Shown: positions 7,934-17,202, counted from the first letter of the stretch. The stretch: 64,000 bases of DNA from Pseudoflavonifractor capillosus (GCF_016899775.1 NZ_JACJJE010000002.1:55758-119757), one strand, 5' to 3'. The notes: a model not told the origin generated them from the letters alone. A program made the numbers and translations.

Positions 7934-8995
7934 ATGCGACATCTGATCGACTTTGGAGATATGACCCGTGAGGAGTGGGAGGCCCTGTACGCCCGGGCCA
8001 GTGAGATCATGGATGCGCCGGAGCGCTTCGTGGACGTGTGCCACGGCAAGGTGTCCTGCAACCTGTTTTACGAGCCGTCCACCCGCACCAACTTCTCTTT
8101 CCAGACCGCTATGATGCGGCTGGGCGGGTCGGTGTTCGGCTTTGCCGACCCCAACTCCTCCTCGGTGGCCAAGGGGGAGAGCATGAAGGACACGGTGCGG
8201 ATGGTGTCCAACTACGCCGACGTGGTGGTCATGCGCACCCCCTGGGAGGGCTCGGCCAAGGCGGCCTCCCTGTACTCCCATGTACCGGTGGTGAACGCCG
8301 GGGACGGCGGCCACATGCACCCCACCCAGACCATGGCCGACCTGACCACCATCACCCGCCTGCGGGGCGGTGTGGATGGGCTGTGCCTGGGGCTGTGCGG
8401 CGATTTGAAGAACGGCCGCACCGTCCACTCCCTCATCAAGGCCATGGCCAAGTTCCGGGACATCAAATTCTTCCTCATCTCCCCCCGGGAATTGGCGGTC
8501 CCCGACTACATGCGGGTCTTTATGCGGGAGCACAATATGTGGTTCACCGAGGTCACCGGCCTGGAGGCGGTCATCCCCCAGCTGGACGTGCTGTACATGA
8601 CCCGCATCCAGAAGGAGCGCTTTGTGGACCCCCTGGAGTACGAGCGGAACAAGGGCATCTATGTGCTCACCCGCCGGAAGCTGGAGCGGGCCAAGAAGGA
8701 CATGCTGGTGATGCACCCCCTGCCCCGGGTGGATGAGATCGCCGTGGACGTGGACGACGACCCCCGGGCGGTGTACTTCCAGCAGGCCCGCTACGGCATG
8801 TTCGCCCGCATGGCCCTGCTGGAGCATCTGGCCCTCCAGCCCCGGGACGAGCACCCCGCTCCGGTGGAGATCGGCACCAAGCCCATCTGCCGCAACCCCC
8901 GCTGCATCACCCAGATGGAGCGCTACCTGCCCCCCCTGATCAAAAAGATCGGCGGCGCGGACTGCTGCGGCTTCTGCGACGCCCCCCTGGAGTGA
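7934..8995 (+). CDS. pyrB: Aspartate carbamoyltransferase with a PyrI-like zinc tail
   Basis: It transfers carbamoyl phosphate to aspartate, the committed pyrimidine step. ATG 7934 is preceded by AAAGGAAGG; an adjacent GTG at 7931 is possible. The 353-aa protein carries the carbamoyl-phosphate motif PSTRTNFSF (about 48-56), HPTQTMADL and the C-terminal HPLPRVDE segment. Unusually, about 38 residues after the catalytic fold contain C319-X4-C324 and C345-X2-C348, in CRNPRCIT...CCGFCD. That matches the zinc-site spacing of the regulatory chain PyrI, while the PyrI allosteric domain is absent. No separate pyrI is present in the window. The other pyr genes are at 43.5-49 kb. Confidence 0.95.
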   Translation: MRHLIDFGDMTREEWEALYARASEIMDAPERFVDVCHGKVSCNLFYEPSTRTNFSFQTAMMRLGGSVFGFADPNSSSVAKGESMKDTVRMVSNYADVVVMRTPWEGSAKAASLYSHVPVVNAGDGGHMHPTQTMADLTTITRLRGGVDGLCLGLCGDLKNGRTVHSLIKAMAKFRDIKFFLISPRELAVPDYMRVFMREHNMWFTEVTGLEAVIPQLDVLYMTRIQKERFVDPLEYERNKGIYVLTRRKLERAKKDMLVMHPLPRVDEIAVDVDDDPRAVYFQQARYGMFARMALLEHLALQPRDEHPAPVEIGTKPICRNPRCITQMERYLPPLIKKIGGADCCGFCDAPLE

Positions 8996-9049
8996 GGCTC
9001 TGAAATGCAGGATTTCTGTCAATGTTGTGTTAAGGAATAAAATTACATC

Positions 9050-9078
9050 TTGACAGAAGGCTGGATCACAGGTATAGT
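9050..9078 (+). promoter_or_regulatory. Promoter of the CNNM transporter leader
   Basis: TTGACA (9050-9055) and TATAGT (9073-9078) with exactly 17 nt between them make a strong sigma-A promoter about 225 nt upstream of the start codon at 9304. Confidence 0.75.
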
Positions 9079-9084
9079 TATAGG

Positions 9085-9303
9085 AAAGCGGCTGCAAAGT
9101 GCCGTATGGAAGAAGGCGGGAAGGGTCCCGCCGCTTGAGAAGGAGACGCCTGTTTTATGGATTCCGACAGCGACGAAACGACTGCTGGAGACAATAGAAC
9201 TGTTTTGAAAAAGCATAGTCTGCCCGACCGACCTGGCCGGGGCAGGCCGTGCTTTTTTGCGCTTTTTTTCAGGTAACGGATTTTATTAGGAGGAACGAGT
9301 ACC
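9085..9303 (+). ncRNA. Long structured leader with an intrinsic terminator (candidate riboswitch)
   Basis: About 220 nt lie between the promoter and the transporter gene. Visible structure includes a GGCGGGA/TCCCGCC hairpin at about 9115-9133, several short complementary segments, and a strong terminator (9212-9258, stem AGCATAGTCTGCCC/GGGCAGGCCGTGCT, then six T). A terminator inside a 5' leader of a metal-transport family gene implies conditional termination. It does not match the M-box, yybP-ykoY or NiCo consensus features I know, so the ligand is unassigned. Confidence 0.55.
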
Positions 9304-10638
9304 GTGCAAACCATTGTGTTTCAGCTGCTGGTCCAGGTCATTCTGATCTTGATCAATGCATTTTTCGCCGCGACGGAGATCGCGGTGATCTCGCTGAACG
9401 CCAATAAACTGCGAAAACTGGAAGAAGAGGGCGACAAGCTGGCGCCCAAACTGCTGCACATGGTGGAGGACAGCTCCGGCTTTTTGTCCACCATCCAAAT
9501 TGCCATCACTCTGTCGGGTTTCCTGGGCGCCGCCTTCGCCGGGGACGCCTTCGCCGAGTACTTAACCGCCTGGCTCCTGAGCCTGGGGGTGGGCATTCCC
9601 GCGTCGGTGCTGGACACCATCTCTCTGGTGGTGGTAACCATCATCCTGTCCTATTTCACCCTGGTATTCGGCGAGCTGGTCCCCAAGCGGATCGCTATGC
9701 AGAAGTCTATGGAGATGGCCCGGCTGTCCTGCCGCGTGGTCTCTGCCATCGCCACCATCGCCAAGCCGGTGGTAAAACTGCTGTCCCTGTCCACTAATGG
9801 GGTGCTCCGCCTGCTGCGCATGAAGACCGATGTGGAGGAGGAGCAGGTCACAGAGGACGAGATCCGCATGATGATCGACCTGGGCAACGAGAGCGGCTCT
9901 ATCAATGAGGACGAGAAGGAACTGCTGCACAACGTGTTCGACTTCTCGGACCAGACCGTCAGCGATGTGATGACCCATGCGGCGGACGTGGAGTCCATCT
10001 CCGTGGACGCCACCCGGGAGGAGGTTCTGGACACCATCCGCTCCACCGGCCTGTCCCGCTTCCCGGTGTACGGGGAGGATGAGAGCGACATCCTGGGTGT
10101 GCTCAACACCCGGGACTTCCTGGTGGACTGGGTCTCCGACGGGACCAAGTCTGTGCGGGATCTGATGCGCCCGGCCTATCTGGTGCCGGAGAGCCTGTCC
10201 GCCGACGACCTGCTGCGGGATATGCAGATCAAGAAGATCCATCTGGCCGTGGTGCTGGACGAGTACGGCGAGCTGGCCGGCGTCATCACGGTGGAGGACC
10301 TGCTGGAGGAGATCGTGGGCAACATCTACGACGAGTTCGACCCCGCCGAGCCCCAGGAGCTGGAGCAGCTGGGCGAAAACCTGTGGCGGGTGAGCGGCTC
10401 CCTCAGTGTGGAAGACCTGGCCGAGGAGCTGGATATGGAGCTGCCCGAGGACGAGGACTATGATACGGTGGGCGGCATGCTGCTCAGCTGCCTGCGCACC
10501 ATCCCCGAGGACGGCAGCCGTCCCCTGGTCCAGGTCCACGGCCTGGAGCTCCAGGCGGAGAAGGTGGAGGACCACCGGATTCGCTCCGTTCTGGTCCGTA
10601 AGCTGCCTGACGATACTGAGGAGCAGGAGAGCGCCTGA
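9304..10638 (+). CDS. CNNM/CorC family divalent cation transporter (hemolysin C-like)
   Basis: This 444-aa membrane protein starts at GTG 9304 behind TAGGAGGA. The layout is an N-terminal DUF21/CNNM membrane domain with three to four helices (residues 1-190, conserved FVFGELVPK-like segment LVFGELVPKRIAMQ), a CBS pair (about 205-320, LSRFPVYGEDESDILG), and a C-terminal CorC_HlyC domain (about 335-430, DYDTVGGMLL). Family members export Mg2+ or related cations or couple them to Na+; older annotation as hemolysin is not supported. It is expressed from its own promoter through a regulated-looking leader. Confidence 0.9.
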   Translation: MQTIVFQLLVQVILILINAFFAATEIAVISLNANKLRKLEEEGDKLAPKLLHMVEDSSGFLSTIQIAITLSGFLGAAFAGDAFAEYLTAWLLSLGVGIPASVLDTISLVVVTIILSYFTLVFGELVPKRIAMQKSMEMARLSCRVVSAIATIAKPVVKLLSLSTNGVLRLLRMKTDVEEEQVTEDEIRMMIDLGNESGSINEDEKELLHNVFDFSDQTVSDVMTHAADVESISVDATREEVLDTIRSTGLSRFPVYGEDESDILGVLNTRDFLVDWVSDGTKSVRDLMRPAYLVPESLSADDLLRDMQIKKIHLAVVLDEYGELAGVITVEDLLEEIVGNIYDEFDPAEPQELEQLGENLWRVSGSLSVEDLAEELDMELPEDEDYDTVGGMLLSCLRTIPEDGSRPLVQVHGLELQAEKVEDHRIRSVLVRKLPDDTEEQESA

Positions 10639-10650
10639 TAGGCTTTTCAT

Positions 10651-10675
10651 GGCCGCCCCTATTTCAGGGGCGGCC
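10651..10675 (+). terminator. Terminator after the CNNM gene
   Basis: A perfect stem GGCCGCCCCT/AGGGGCGGCC with a short loop lies just after the stop. The T tract is poor, so the call is moderate. Confidence 0.6.
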
Positions 10676-10701
10676 AAAATAGAAAAATGTGAAAAAAGGG
10701 A

Positions 10702-10731
10702 TTGACAACTCCCTGCAAAATGTGGTATTAT
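10702..10731 (+). promoter_or_regulatory. Promoter of the tRNA cluster
   Basis: TTGACA (10702-10707) and TATTAT (10726-10731) are separated by 18 nt, 35 nt upstream of the first tRNA. Confidence 0.75.
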
Positions 10732-10765
10732 TTCATGGCTGACGTGAGAGGAACAAGCCATCCAT

Positions 10766-10839
10766 GCGGGTGTAGTTCAATGGTAGAATCCCAGCCTTCC
10801 AAGCTGGTCGCGTGGGTTCGATTCCCATCACCCGCTCCA
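10766..10839 (+). tRNA. tRNA-Gly (anticodon TCC)
   Basis: It has a complete cloverleaf, with acceptor GCGGGTG/CACCCGC, anticodon loop CTTCCAA and an encoded CCA (10837-10839). Confidence 0.95.
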
Positions 10840-10842
10840 TAT

Positions 10843-10919
<77 letters not shown>

Positions 10920-10969
10920 CTTTTTTCTGTGTGGCTGCCGCTGGTTTCCCTCATGGACAGTCAGATATG

Positions 10970-11046
<77 letters not shown>

Positions 11047-11105
11047 CACAAGGCGGAAGGGCCGGAGCTTCGGCTCCGGCCCTCGCCATTTTTCCCTTGC
11101 GAGAT

Positions 11106-11180
11106 AGGGGTGTAGCCAAGTGGTAAGGCAAGGGACTTTGACTCCCTCACTCGCTGGTTCGAGTCCAGCCATCCCTGCCA
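11106..11180 (+). tRNA. tRNA-Gln (anticodon TTG)
   Basis: Acceptor AGGGGTG pairs with CATCCCT; the anticodon loop is CTTTGAC; CCA is encoded. A GC-rich hairpin (GGGCCGGAGC...GCTCCGGCCC, about 11059-11084) separates it from tRNA-His. Confidence 0.95.
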
Positions 11181-11189
11181 ATTTTATAT

Positions 11190-11265
11190 GACCCAGTAGC
11201 TCAGTTGGCAGAGCACCTGCCTTTTAAGCAGGGTGTCCGGAGTTCGAATCTCCGCTGGGTCACCA
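11190..11265 (+). tRNA. tRNA-Lys (anticodon TTT)
   Basis: Acceptor GACCCAG pairs with CTGGGTC; the anticodon loop is CTTTTAA; CCA is encoded. It is the last intact tRNA of the cluster and runs straight into a terminator hairpin. Confidence 0.95.
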
Positions 11266-11486
11266 AAAAGAAAGACACGCTTTCAGCGTGTCTTTCTTTT
11301 TGGGTTCCGGCCGCCGAAGGCGGCCTCCTCCCTTTTGTATTTGAATGCTCGGGCGAAGTGAATTCGCCCTGCGCCAAGGTTTTCGCCAGAGGCGAAAACG
11401 CTTGTACGGCGCACCCGCGCCGCCGGCCAGAAGGCCGGTGGACAAGATTTAAGATGGTCCGTCCAAAATTTGAAATATCCAGACTT
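11263..11486 (+). repeat. tRNA-tail repeat, copy 1 (begins with a terminator hairpin)
   Basis: It starts at the CCA of tRNA-Lys with the stem AAAGAAAGACACGC/GCGTGTCTTTCTTT. A 30-nt block (11304-11333) identical to one in copy 2 follows, then a string of small hairpins (GGGCGAA...TTCGCCC, TTTTCGCC...GGCGAAAA, CCGGCC...GGCCGG). No coding capacity is convincing. Confidence 0.7.
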
Positions 11487-11755
11487 GCCAAAAAGAAAGA
11501 CACGACTCACGTCGTGTCTTTCTTTTTGGGTTCCGGCCGCCGAAGGCGGCCTCCTCCCTTCGGGATTGAAATGCTCAGGGCGGCAAAGCCGCCCTTCCGC
11601 CGAGGTTTTGCCTGCGGCAAAACGCTCGTACGCCGCACCCGCACCGCCGGCCCTGCAGGCCGGTTTGGAAATCCTGTCCCTGCGTGTCTATTTTATGGCT
11701 CACGCTACATCAAATTGGCTTGGACCATTCCTTCCCTGCTGCGCTTCTCCCCCAT
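11487..11755 (+). repeat. tRNA-tail repeat, copy 2
   Basis: This is a direct, diverged repeat of 11263-11486. It again begins CCAAAAAGAAAGACACG, but the stem is now ACGAC/GTCGT in place of ACGC/GCGT, a compensatory change. The 30-nt block recurs at 11528-11557 and the same series of small hairpins follows. No tRNA precedes this copy, so one may have been lost. A degraded tail resembling 11688-11735 recurs after tRNA-Pro at about 13449-13500. Confidence 0.65.
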
Positions 11756-11780
11756 CTGCCAGCTCAATACGGGCGGCTGC

Positions 11781-12926
11781 TCAAACCAAATGGAGCTGTT
11801 TGATCTGTTCCATCCGCTGGATGACCGGGACGCCAAAGGGGCATCTCTTTTCACAGCTCCCGCAGGCAATGCAGTCCTCCGCCTTTGCCTGGAGCGCCTG
11901 GTAGTGCGCCCGAATGGAGTTCGGAGTCCGGTCCTGCATAGCCGCAAGGTCATACAGCTTGTTCACCATTGCGATATCAATGCCCTTGGGGCAAGGCGCG
12001 CAATGGCCGCAGTAGGTGCATTGGCCGGAGTAAGCGTGGCGCGGGGCGCCCGCCAGCGTGCTGGCATAGTCCTTTTCCTCCTCGGAGGCGTCTTCATACG
12101 CGACCGCTGCCAGCACATGCTCAGGCGTATCATACCCGGCCAGCACACTGGCCACGGCGGGCCGGGTCAGGGCATAGTGAATGCACTGCACAGGGGTCAG
12201 CGCCACTCCGAACGGCGAGGTCTCGGCGGAGAACAGGCGGCCGCCCGCATACCCCTTCATCACCGTGATTCCAATTCCCTGCTGCTCACATACCTGATAG
12301 AGCCGCGCCCGGTCCGGGTGGATTCCTCCCAGGTGCTCCTCATAGTCGGGCGCAAAATAGGTATTGATGTCCTCGCTGGCCGGGAGCAGATCAAACGCCG
12401 GATTGATGCTGAACAGGAGCATCTCGATCTCCCCGCTTTGGGCCGCCAGAACTCCCACCTTGGGGTTGTGCGTGCTCAGACCGATATGGCGGATCACACC
12501 TTTGGCCTTCTGCTCCTTTACATAGGCAAAAAACGCTCCGTCCATAATCCGGTGAAATTCCGCCTCCTCATCCACAAAGTGTATCATACCCAAGTCAAGA
12601 TAATCCGTCCCCAGACGAGACAGCAGGTCCTCAAAGGCCGGCTTGACCTTCTCCATGTCCCGGGTGCGGACGTACTGCCCGTCCTGCCAGGTGGAGCCGA
12701 AGTGCCCCTGGATGATCCACCGCTCCCGCTTCCCGGCGATGGCAGCGCCAATATTCGACCGCACATTGGGCTCCGCCATCCAGCAGTCCAGAATGTTGAT
12801 TCCCTGCGCCTCACAGCAGTCAATGACCGCTTTTACCTCCTCCGCATTATGGCGCTCCAGCCACTCCGCTCCAAGGCCGATTTCACTGACTTTCAGCCCC
12901 GTCTTCCCCAGTTCTCTGTATCGCAC
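11781..12926 (-). CDS. Aldo/keto reductase with C-terminal 4Fe-4S domain
   Basis: The likely start is GTG 12926, preceded by GGAGGAGAA, giving 381 aa. The N-terminal 280 residues form an AKR TIM barrel (RYRELGKTGLKVSEIGLG; catalytic-region LGTDYLDLGMIHF; IGLSTHNP). The C-terminus has two cysteine clusters of the ferredoxin type, CTYCGHCAPCPKG and CIACGSCEKRCPFG, typical of anaerobe AKR-ferredoxin fusions thought to reduce carbonyls with electrons passed through the clusters. The substrate is unknown. It stands alone, with tRNA repeats downstream and tRNA-Pro upstream on the other strand. Confidence 0.88.
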   Translation of the reverse strand: MRYRELGKTGLKVSEIGLGAEWLERHNAEEVKAVIDCCEAQGINILDCWMAEPNVRSNIGAAIAGKRERWIIQGHFGSTWQDGQYVRTRDMEKVKPAFEDLLSRLGTDYLDLGMIHFVDEEAEFHRIMDGAFFAYVKEQKAKGVIRHIGLSTHNPKVGVLAAQSGEIEMLLFSINPAFDLLPASEDINTYFAPDYEEHLGGIHPDRARLYQVCEQQGIGITVMKGYAGGRLFSAETSPFGVALTPVQCIHYALTRPAVASVLAGYDTPEHVLAAVAYEDASEEEKDYASTLAGAPRHAYSGQCTYCGHCAPCPKGIDIAMVNKLYDLAAMQDRTPNSIRAHYQALQAKAEDCIACGSCEKRCPFGVPVIQRMEQIKQLHLV

Positions 12927-13276
12927 AGCGTTCTCCTCCCTTTTGATGGAACTGCACGGCAGGGGGGTGCTCGCTTCACCTGCGGCCGCCCACGCATTGC
13001 CCCCGCCCATTCCGAATCATGTCAGCTACATTATACCACCACCATCCACAGGATGGTCAAGCCCCACATTCCAGACAGGGTGGGAATTGGCTTCACACCG
13101 GATGTGCTCTGGGCACGCCCCCACTCTCCATCGTAAAGTTGTATAAGAAACACTGATTTACACAGACTTTTTTGTCGCAAAAGCCCATCAAAAAACTCAA
13201 AAAAAGACTTGCTTTTTGGAGCAAACTATGGTAATCTATATAAGCCGTTCGGGTGAAACACCTGCGGCAAGAAAAT

Positions 13277-13353
13277 CCGGGTGTGGCGAAGTTTGGTATC
13301 GCGCTTGAATGGGGTTCAAGAGGCCCTGAGTTCGAATCTCAGCACTCGGACCA
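13277..13353 (+). tRNA. tRNA-Pro (anticodon GGG)
   Basis: Acceptor CCGGGTG pairs with CACTCGG; the anticodon loop is ATGGGGT; CCA is encoded. The D arm (GCGAAG...ATCGC) is slightly unusual but pairs. Confidence 0.9.
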
Positions 13354-13392
13354 AACAAAAGGCAACTGCAAAAGCAGTTGCCTTTTGTTTTT
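13354..13392 (+). terminator. Terminator of tRNA-Pro
   Basis: The stem AACAAAAGGCAACTGC/GCAGTTGCCTTTTGTT is followed by TTTTGC directly after the tRNA CCA end. Confidence 0.85.
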
Positions 13393-13758
13393 GCTTTCAG
13401 CTCCCAAATGTCAACCGCCCTGCGGACCGGTAAGGTGGTTTTGTCTCTGTATGTCCATTTTATGACTCGCGTTTCAAAATATTGACTTTAACCATCCCTT
13501 CTAAACGACAGAAGCTTGAACTAAATGCCCCCAAGTGGGTAATGTGTTCGGATTTATAATCAGCAAGGCGGGAGCACCGTTATATATGTTCCCGCCTTGT
13601 ACGTTGAGATCTGTCTCCCAGCAGTATTCCTCCACTGATTATACTCCAGCTCGCTGTTCCTCCGAGCCCCCAACCCCATCGGTTACACATCCCCGTAACC
13701 GGGCCTTTGAGATGCGCTTCAATACGCAACACACCAAAATTCCACAAATATCTCCAAA
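13393..13758. other. AT-richer intergenic stretch without a convincing gene
   Basis: It contains a degraded copy of the tRNA-tail segment (about 13449-13500) and a hairpin AAGGCGGGA...TCCCGCCTT at about 13564-13599. No open frame with a ribosome site was seen. Base composition is clearly lower in GC than the flanking genes. Confidence 0.5.
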
Positions 13759-14022
13759 TTATGATTCCATGTCCTCAACTACATCCCAATCAAACATTGC
13801 CTCAAAATCTCTAAAACACGCATGGCAAATCCAATGGTAGTTGTCCTCTGTTGTATATCCCTCATGCCTGTCTCCATCTGCATCAGAAAATTTTCCCCAG
13901 CAAAATTCACAGTGATCATGATCCCATTTTAGGGATCGTGTCCTCCAGTTTCGATGAAATAGAGTTTTTCCTTTCAAATAACATCCTTGATTTCTCAATC
14001 TCCAGTCATTTTTTTGGATCAT
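13759..14022 (-). CDS. Small cysteine-rich protein, probable zinc binder
   Basis: This 87-aa protein has two CXXC pairs, HCEFCWGKF and WICHACFRDF, plus many aromatic residues (KWDHDH, DNYHWIC, EAMFDW). I recall similar short orphan proteins in Firmicutes with a DHDHCEFC...HWIC..CF pattern, but no function is known to me. Its base composition is much lower in GC than its neighbours, and it sits in a gene-poor zone between tRNA-Pro and tRNA-Ala, which suggests horizontal arrival. The ribosome site is not strong, so the start is uncertain. Confidence 0.6.
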   Translation of the reverse strand: MIQKNDWRLRNQGCYLKGKTLFHRNWRTRSLKWDHDHCEFCWGKFSDADGDRHEGYTTEDNYHWICHACFRDFEAMFDWDVVEDMES

Positions 14023-14166
14023 ATGAGTATCACCGGCTCAGATCATTTATTGTAACTGATTATACCCCTCGTAAAGCAACATATCAAGCTCATACATAAT
14101 ATCATCGTAAAGACACCGTCCAGTCGCTTCACAGGACTACGGAACTTTTTCGCTGAACGCGAAAAC

Positions 14167-14196
14167 AAAAAGGACATCCAAAAGGATGTCCTTTTT
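14167..14196 (-). terminator. Terminator of tRNA-Ala
   Basis: The stem AAAAAGGACATCC/GGATGTCCTTTTT directly downstream of the minus-strand tRNA has a U tract built into the 3' arm. Confidence 0.85.
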
Positions 14197-14200
14197 GTTT

Positions 14201-14276
<76 letters not shown>

Positions 14277-14404
14277 ATCTGAATTGTCTGCGCACAACCT
14301 TCTGTTGTCCAGCGCAGGTAATATGTTACCAGAATCTCATTGTTTTGTCAAGCAAAAATTCAAAAAATTTCTGCACTATTTTAACTCTTCCATCTCCCTC
14401 ATAG

Positions 14405-14437
14405 AAAAACCGCTGCGGCACAATGCCGCAGCGGTTT
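14405..14437 (-). terminator. Terminator of rpsU
   Basis: The perfect stem AAAACCGCTGCGGC/GCCGCAGCGGTTTT lies 8 nt past the rpsU stop. Confidence 0.88.
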
Positions 14438-14444
14438 TCGTCGC

Positions 14445-14627
14445 TTAATAGTACTTTTTACGGTTCTTGCGGGCAGCCTCGGACTTCTTGCGGCGCTTGA
14501 CGCTGGGGCTCTCGTAGTGCTCACGCTTACGGACCTCGGCCAGCACACCAGACTTGGCGCAGCTGCGCTTAAAGCGCTTCAGAGCGCTCTCCAAAGACTC
14601 GTTCTCTCTTACACGGACTTCCGACAT
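14445..14627 (-). CDS. rpsU: Small ribosomal subunit protein bS21
   Basis: This 60-aa basic protein begins [19 protein letters not shown] and ends in a lysine/arginine-rich tail ([16 protein letters not shown]), the standard S21 layout. ATG 14627 follows GAGGGAGGG; the frame continues upstream but has no ribosome site. bS21 binds near the 3' end of 16S rRNA and helps start-site recognition. It stands downstream of leuS in the same orientation but has its own terminator. Confidence 0.96.
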   Translation of the reverse strand: MSEVRVRENESLESALKRFKRSCAKSGVLAEVRKREHYESPSVKRRKKSEAARKNRKKYY

Positions 14628-14778
14628 ATATTTCCCTCCCTCCGGCGCGGTGGGGCATCCCCTTCCGCGAAAGGGCCATGTGTATGGCTTTAACAGAACC
14701 ATTATATTTGACTTTCCGTCAAATGTCAAGTTCTTCTTTCCGGTGGAAATTTGAATTTTTTGTAACGAGCTGCCGCGC

Positions 14779-17202
14779 TCAGGCCTTGGGCTTGAAAATC
14801 AGGCTGACCAGACGGCCCTTGACGACGACAGACTTCACCAGTTCCTTGTCCTCGGACAGCTTGACGATCTTGGGCTCGGCCAGGGCGGCGGCCACAATCT
14901 CCTCGTCGGAGGCGTCGGTGGGCACCACGATGTTGGCCTTCACCTTACCGCTGACCTGGACGGCCATCTGGGTGGTGGCGGTGACGGTCTTGCTCTCGTC
15001 ATAGACGGGCCAGGACTGCTGAGACACCTGTCCGCCGTAGCCCGCCATCTCCCACAGCTCCTCACACATGTGGGGGGCGAAGGGGGAGAGCATCAGCAGC
15101 AGAGCCTTCATGTCGCCCCGGCTGGCGCCGTTGGCGTAGAAGTCGTTCACCAGGGCCATCAAAGTGGCGATGGCGGTGTTGAACTTCATGGCCTCGATGT
15201 CCTCGGACACCTTCTTGATGGCCCGGTGGACGGCCACCTCGTTCACCTGGGAGTACTCATCCCCGGTGTGCTCCTGCTCAGTGGCCAGATTCCAGACCCG
15301 GTCCAGGAAGCGCTTGCAGCCCTTCACCGCGTTGTCCGACCAGGCGGCGGCCTTCTCGAAGTCGCCGATGAACATGATATAGGTGCGCATGGTGTCCGCG
15401 CCGTAGGCCTCGATCACGTCGTTGGGGTTGACCACGTTGCCCCGGGACTTGGACATCTTCTCGCCGCCCTCGCCCAGGATCATGCCGTGGCTGGTGCGCT
15501 TCTGATAGGGCTCCTTGGTGGGCACCACACCGATGTCGTACAGGAACTTGTGCCAGAACCGGCTGTACAGCAGGTGGAGGGTGGTGTGCTCCATGCCGCC
15601 GTTGTACCAGTCCACCGGGGACCAGTACTCCAGGGCCTCCTTGCTGGCCAGGGCCTTGTCGTTGTGGGGGTCCATATACCGCAGGAAGTACCAGCTGGAG
15701 CCCGCCCACTGGGGCATAGTGTCGGTCTCCCGCTTGGCGGGGCCGCCGCAGCAGGGGCAGGTGGTGTTCACCCAGTCGGTCATCTTGCTCAGGGGGGACT
15801 CGCCGTCGTCGGTGGGCTCATAGCTCTCCACCTCAGGCAGGAGCAGGGGCAGCTGGTCCTCGGGCAGGGGCTGCCAGCCGCACTTCTCACAGTACACCAT
15901 GGGGATGGGCTCGCCCCAGTAGCGCTGACGGGAGAACACCCAGTCACGCAGCTTGTAGTTCACCTTGGCGTGTCCGATGCCCTTCTCCTCCAGCCACTTG
16001 GTGATGGCGGGGATGGCCTCCTTCACGGTCATGCCGTTGAGGAAGTCGGAATTGACCAGGATGCCGGTCTCGTCCTTGGCGGTGAAGGCGGCCTTCTGCA
16101 CGTCCTCGCCGCCGGAGACCACCTCGATGATCTCACAGCCGAACTTCTTGGCAAACTCCCAGTCGCGGTCGTCGTGGGCGGGCACGGCCATGATGGCGCC
16201 GGTGCCGTAGGTAGCCAGCACGTAGTCGGAGATGAAAATGGGGATCTCCTTGCCGTTCACCGGATTGACGCCCTTCACGCCGTCCAGGCACACGCCGGTC
16301 TTCTCCTTGTTCAGCTCGGTGCGCTCCAGGTCGGACTTGGAGGCGGCCTCCTGCTGATAAGCCTGGACGGCGTCCGCGTTCTTCAGCAGGGGCATCCACT
16401 TACGGATGAGCTCGTGCTCCGGGGAGAGGACCATATAGGTGGCGCCGAACAGGGTGTCCGGCCGGGTGGTGTACACCACGATGTCGTCGCCGGTGGTGGC
16501 CTTGAAGGTGACCTCGGCGCCGGTGGAGCGGCCGATCCAGTTCTTCTGCTGGATCTTCACCCGCTCGATGAAGTCCAGGTCGTCCAGGTCGTCGATGAGG
16601 CGCTGGGCGTACTCGGTAATCTTCAGCATCCACTGGGACTTCTCCTTGCGGATGACGGGGGAGCCGCAGCGCTCGCACACGCCCTCCACAACCTCCTCGT
16701 TGGCCAGCACGCACTTGCAGGAGGTGCACCAGTTCACGGGCATGGTGGTCTTATAGGCCAGGCCGTGCTTGTACAGCTGCAGGAAGATCCACTGGGTCCA
16801 CTTGTAATACTTGGGGTCGGTGGTGTCCACCACCCGGTCCCAGTCAAAGGAGTAGCCCAGCATGTGTAGCTGCTTGGTGAAGTTGGCGATGTTGTCGTGG
16901 GTCACCTTAGCGGGGTGGATGTGGTTCTTGATGGCGTAGTTCTCGGTGGGCAGGCCGAAGGCGTCAAAGCCGATGGGGAAGAGCACATTGTACCCGTCCA
17001 TGCGGCGCTTCCGGGCCACCACGTCCATGGCGGTGTAGGGCCGGGCGTGTCCCACATGGAGGCCCTGGCCGGAGGGATAGGGGAACTCCACCAGGGCGTA
17101 GAATTTCTTCTTGTCCGTGTCACCGGTGCGGCAGGCGAAGGTCTTCTCCTCCCGCCACTTGTTCTGCCATTTCTGTTCGATGGCGGTAAAATCGTACTTC
17201 AA
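14779..17202 (-). CDS. leuS: Leucyl-tRNA synthetase
   Basis: This class I synthetase charges tRNA-Leu in the cytoplasm. The 807-aa length is normal for bacterial LeuRS. Landmarks are the HIGH-type HVGHARPYT (49-57), a zinc ribbon CTSC...CERC (about 160-185), the CP1 editing domain (about 220-420), [14 protein letters not shown], and KMSKSRGNV (about 580). No T-box is seen upstream; a conventional promoter is at 17295-17267. The leader is about 65 nt. Confidence 0.97.
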   Translation of the reverse strand: MKYDFTAIEQKWQNKWREEKTFACRTGDTDKKKFYALVEFPYPSGQGLHVGHARPYTAMDVVARKRRMDGYNVLFPIGFDAFGLPTENYAIKNHIHPAKVTHDNIANFTKQLHMLGYSFDWDRVVDTTDPKYYKWTQWIFLQLYKHGLAYKTTMPVNWCTSCKCVLANEEVVEGVCERCGSPVIRKEKSQWMLKITEYAQRLIDDLDDLDFIERVKIQQKNWIGRSTGAEVTFKATTGDDIVVYTTRPDTLFGATYMVLSPEHELIRKWMPLLKNADAVQAYQQEAASKSDLERTELNKEKTGVCLDGVKGVNPVNGKEIPIFISDYVLATYGTGAIMAVPAHDDRDWEFAKKFGCEIIEVVSGGEDVQKAAFTAKDETGILVNSDFLNGMTVKEAIPAITKWLEEKGIGHAKVNYKLRDWVFSRQRYWGEPIPMVYCEKCGWQPLPEDQLPLLLPEVESYEPTDDGESPLSKMTDWVNTTCPCCGGPAKRETDTMPQWAGSSWYFLRYMDPHNDKALASKEALEYWSPVDWYNGGMEHTTLHLLYSRFWHKFLYDIGVVPTKEPYQKRTSHGMILGEGGEKMSKSRGNVVNPNDVIEAYGADTMRTYIMFIGDFEKAAAWSDNAVKGCKRFLDRVWNLATEQEHTGDEYSQVNEVAVHRAIKKVSEDIEAMKFNTAIATLMALVNDFYANGASRGDMKALLLMLSPFAPHMCEELWEMAGYGGQVSQQSWPVYDESKTVTATTQMAVQVSGKVKANIVVPTDASDEEIVAAALAEPKIVKLSEDKELVKSVVVKGRLVSLIFKPKA

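Noticed and set aside
11205..13136. 643-codon plus-strand frame through the tRNA repeats and opposite the aldo/keto reductase
   Set aside because: It starts inside tRNA-Lys, crosses non-coding hairpin repeats and is antisense to a clear enzyme gene.
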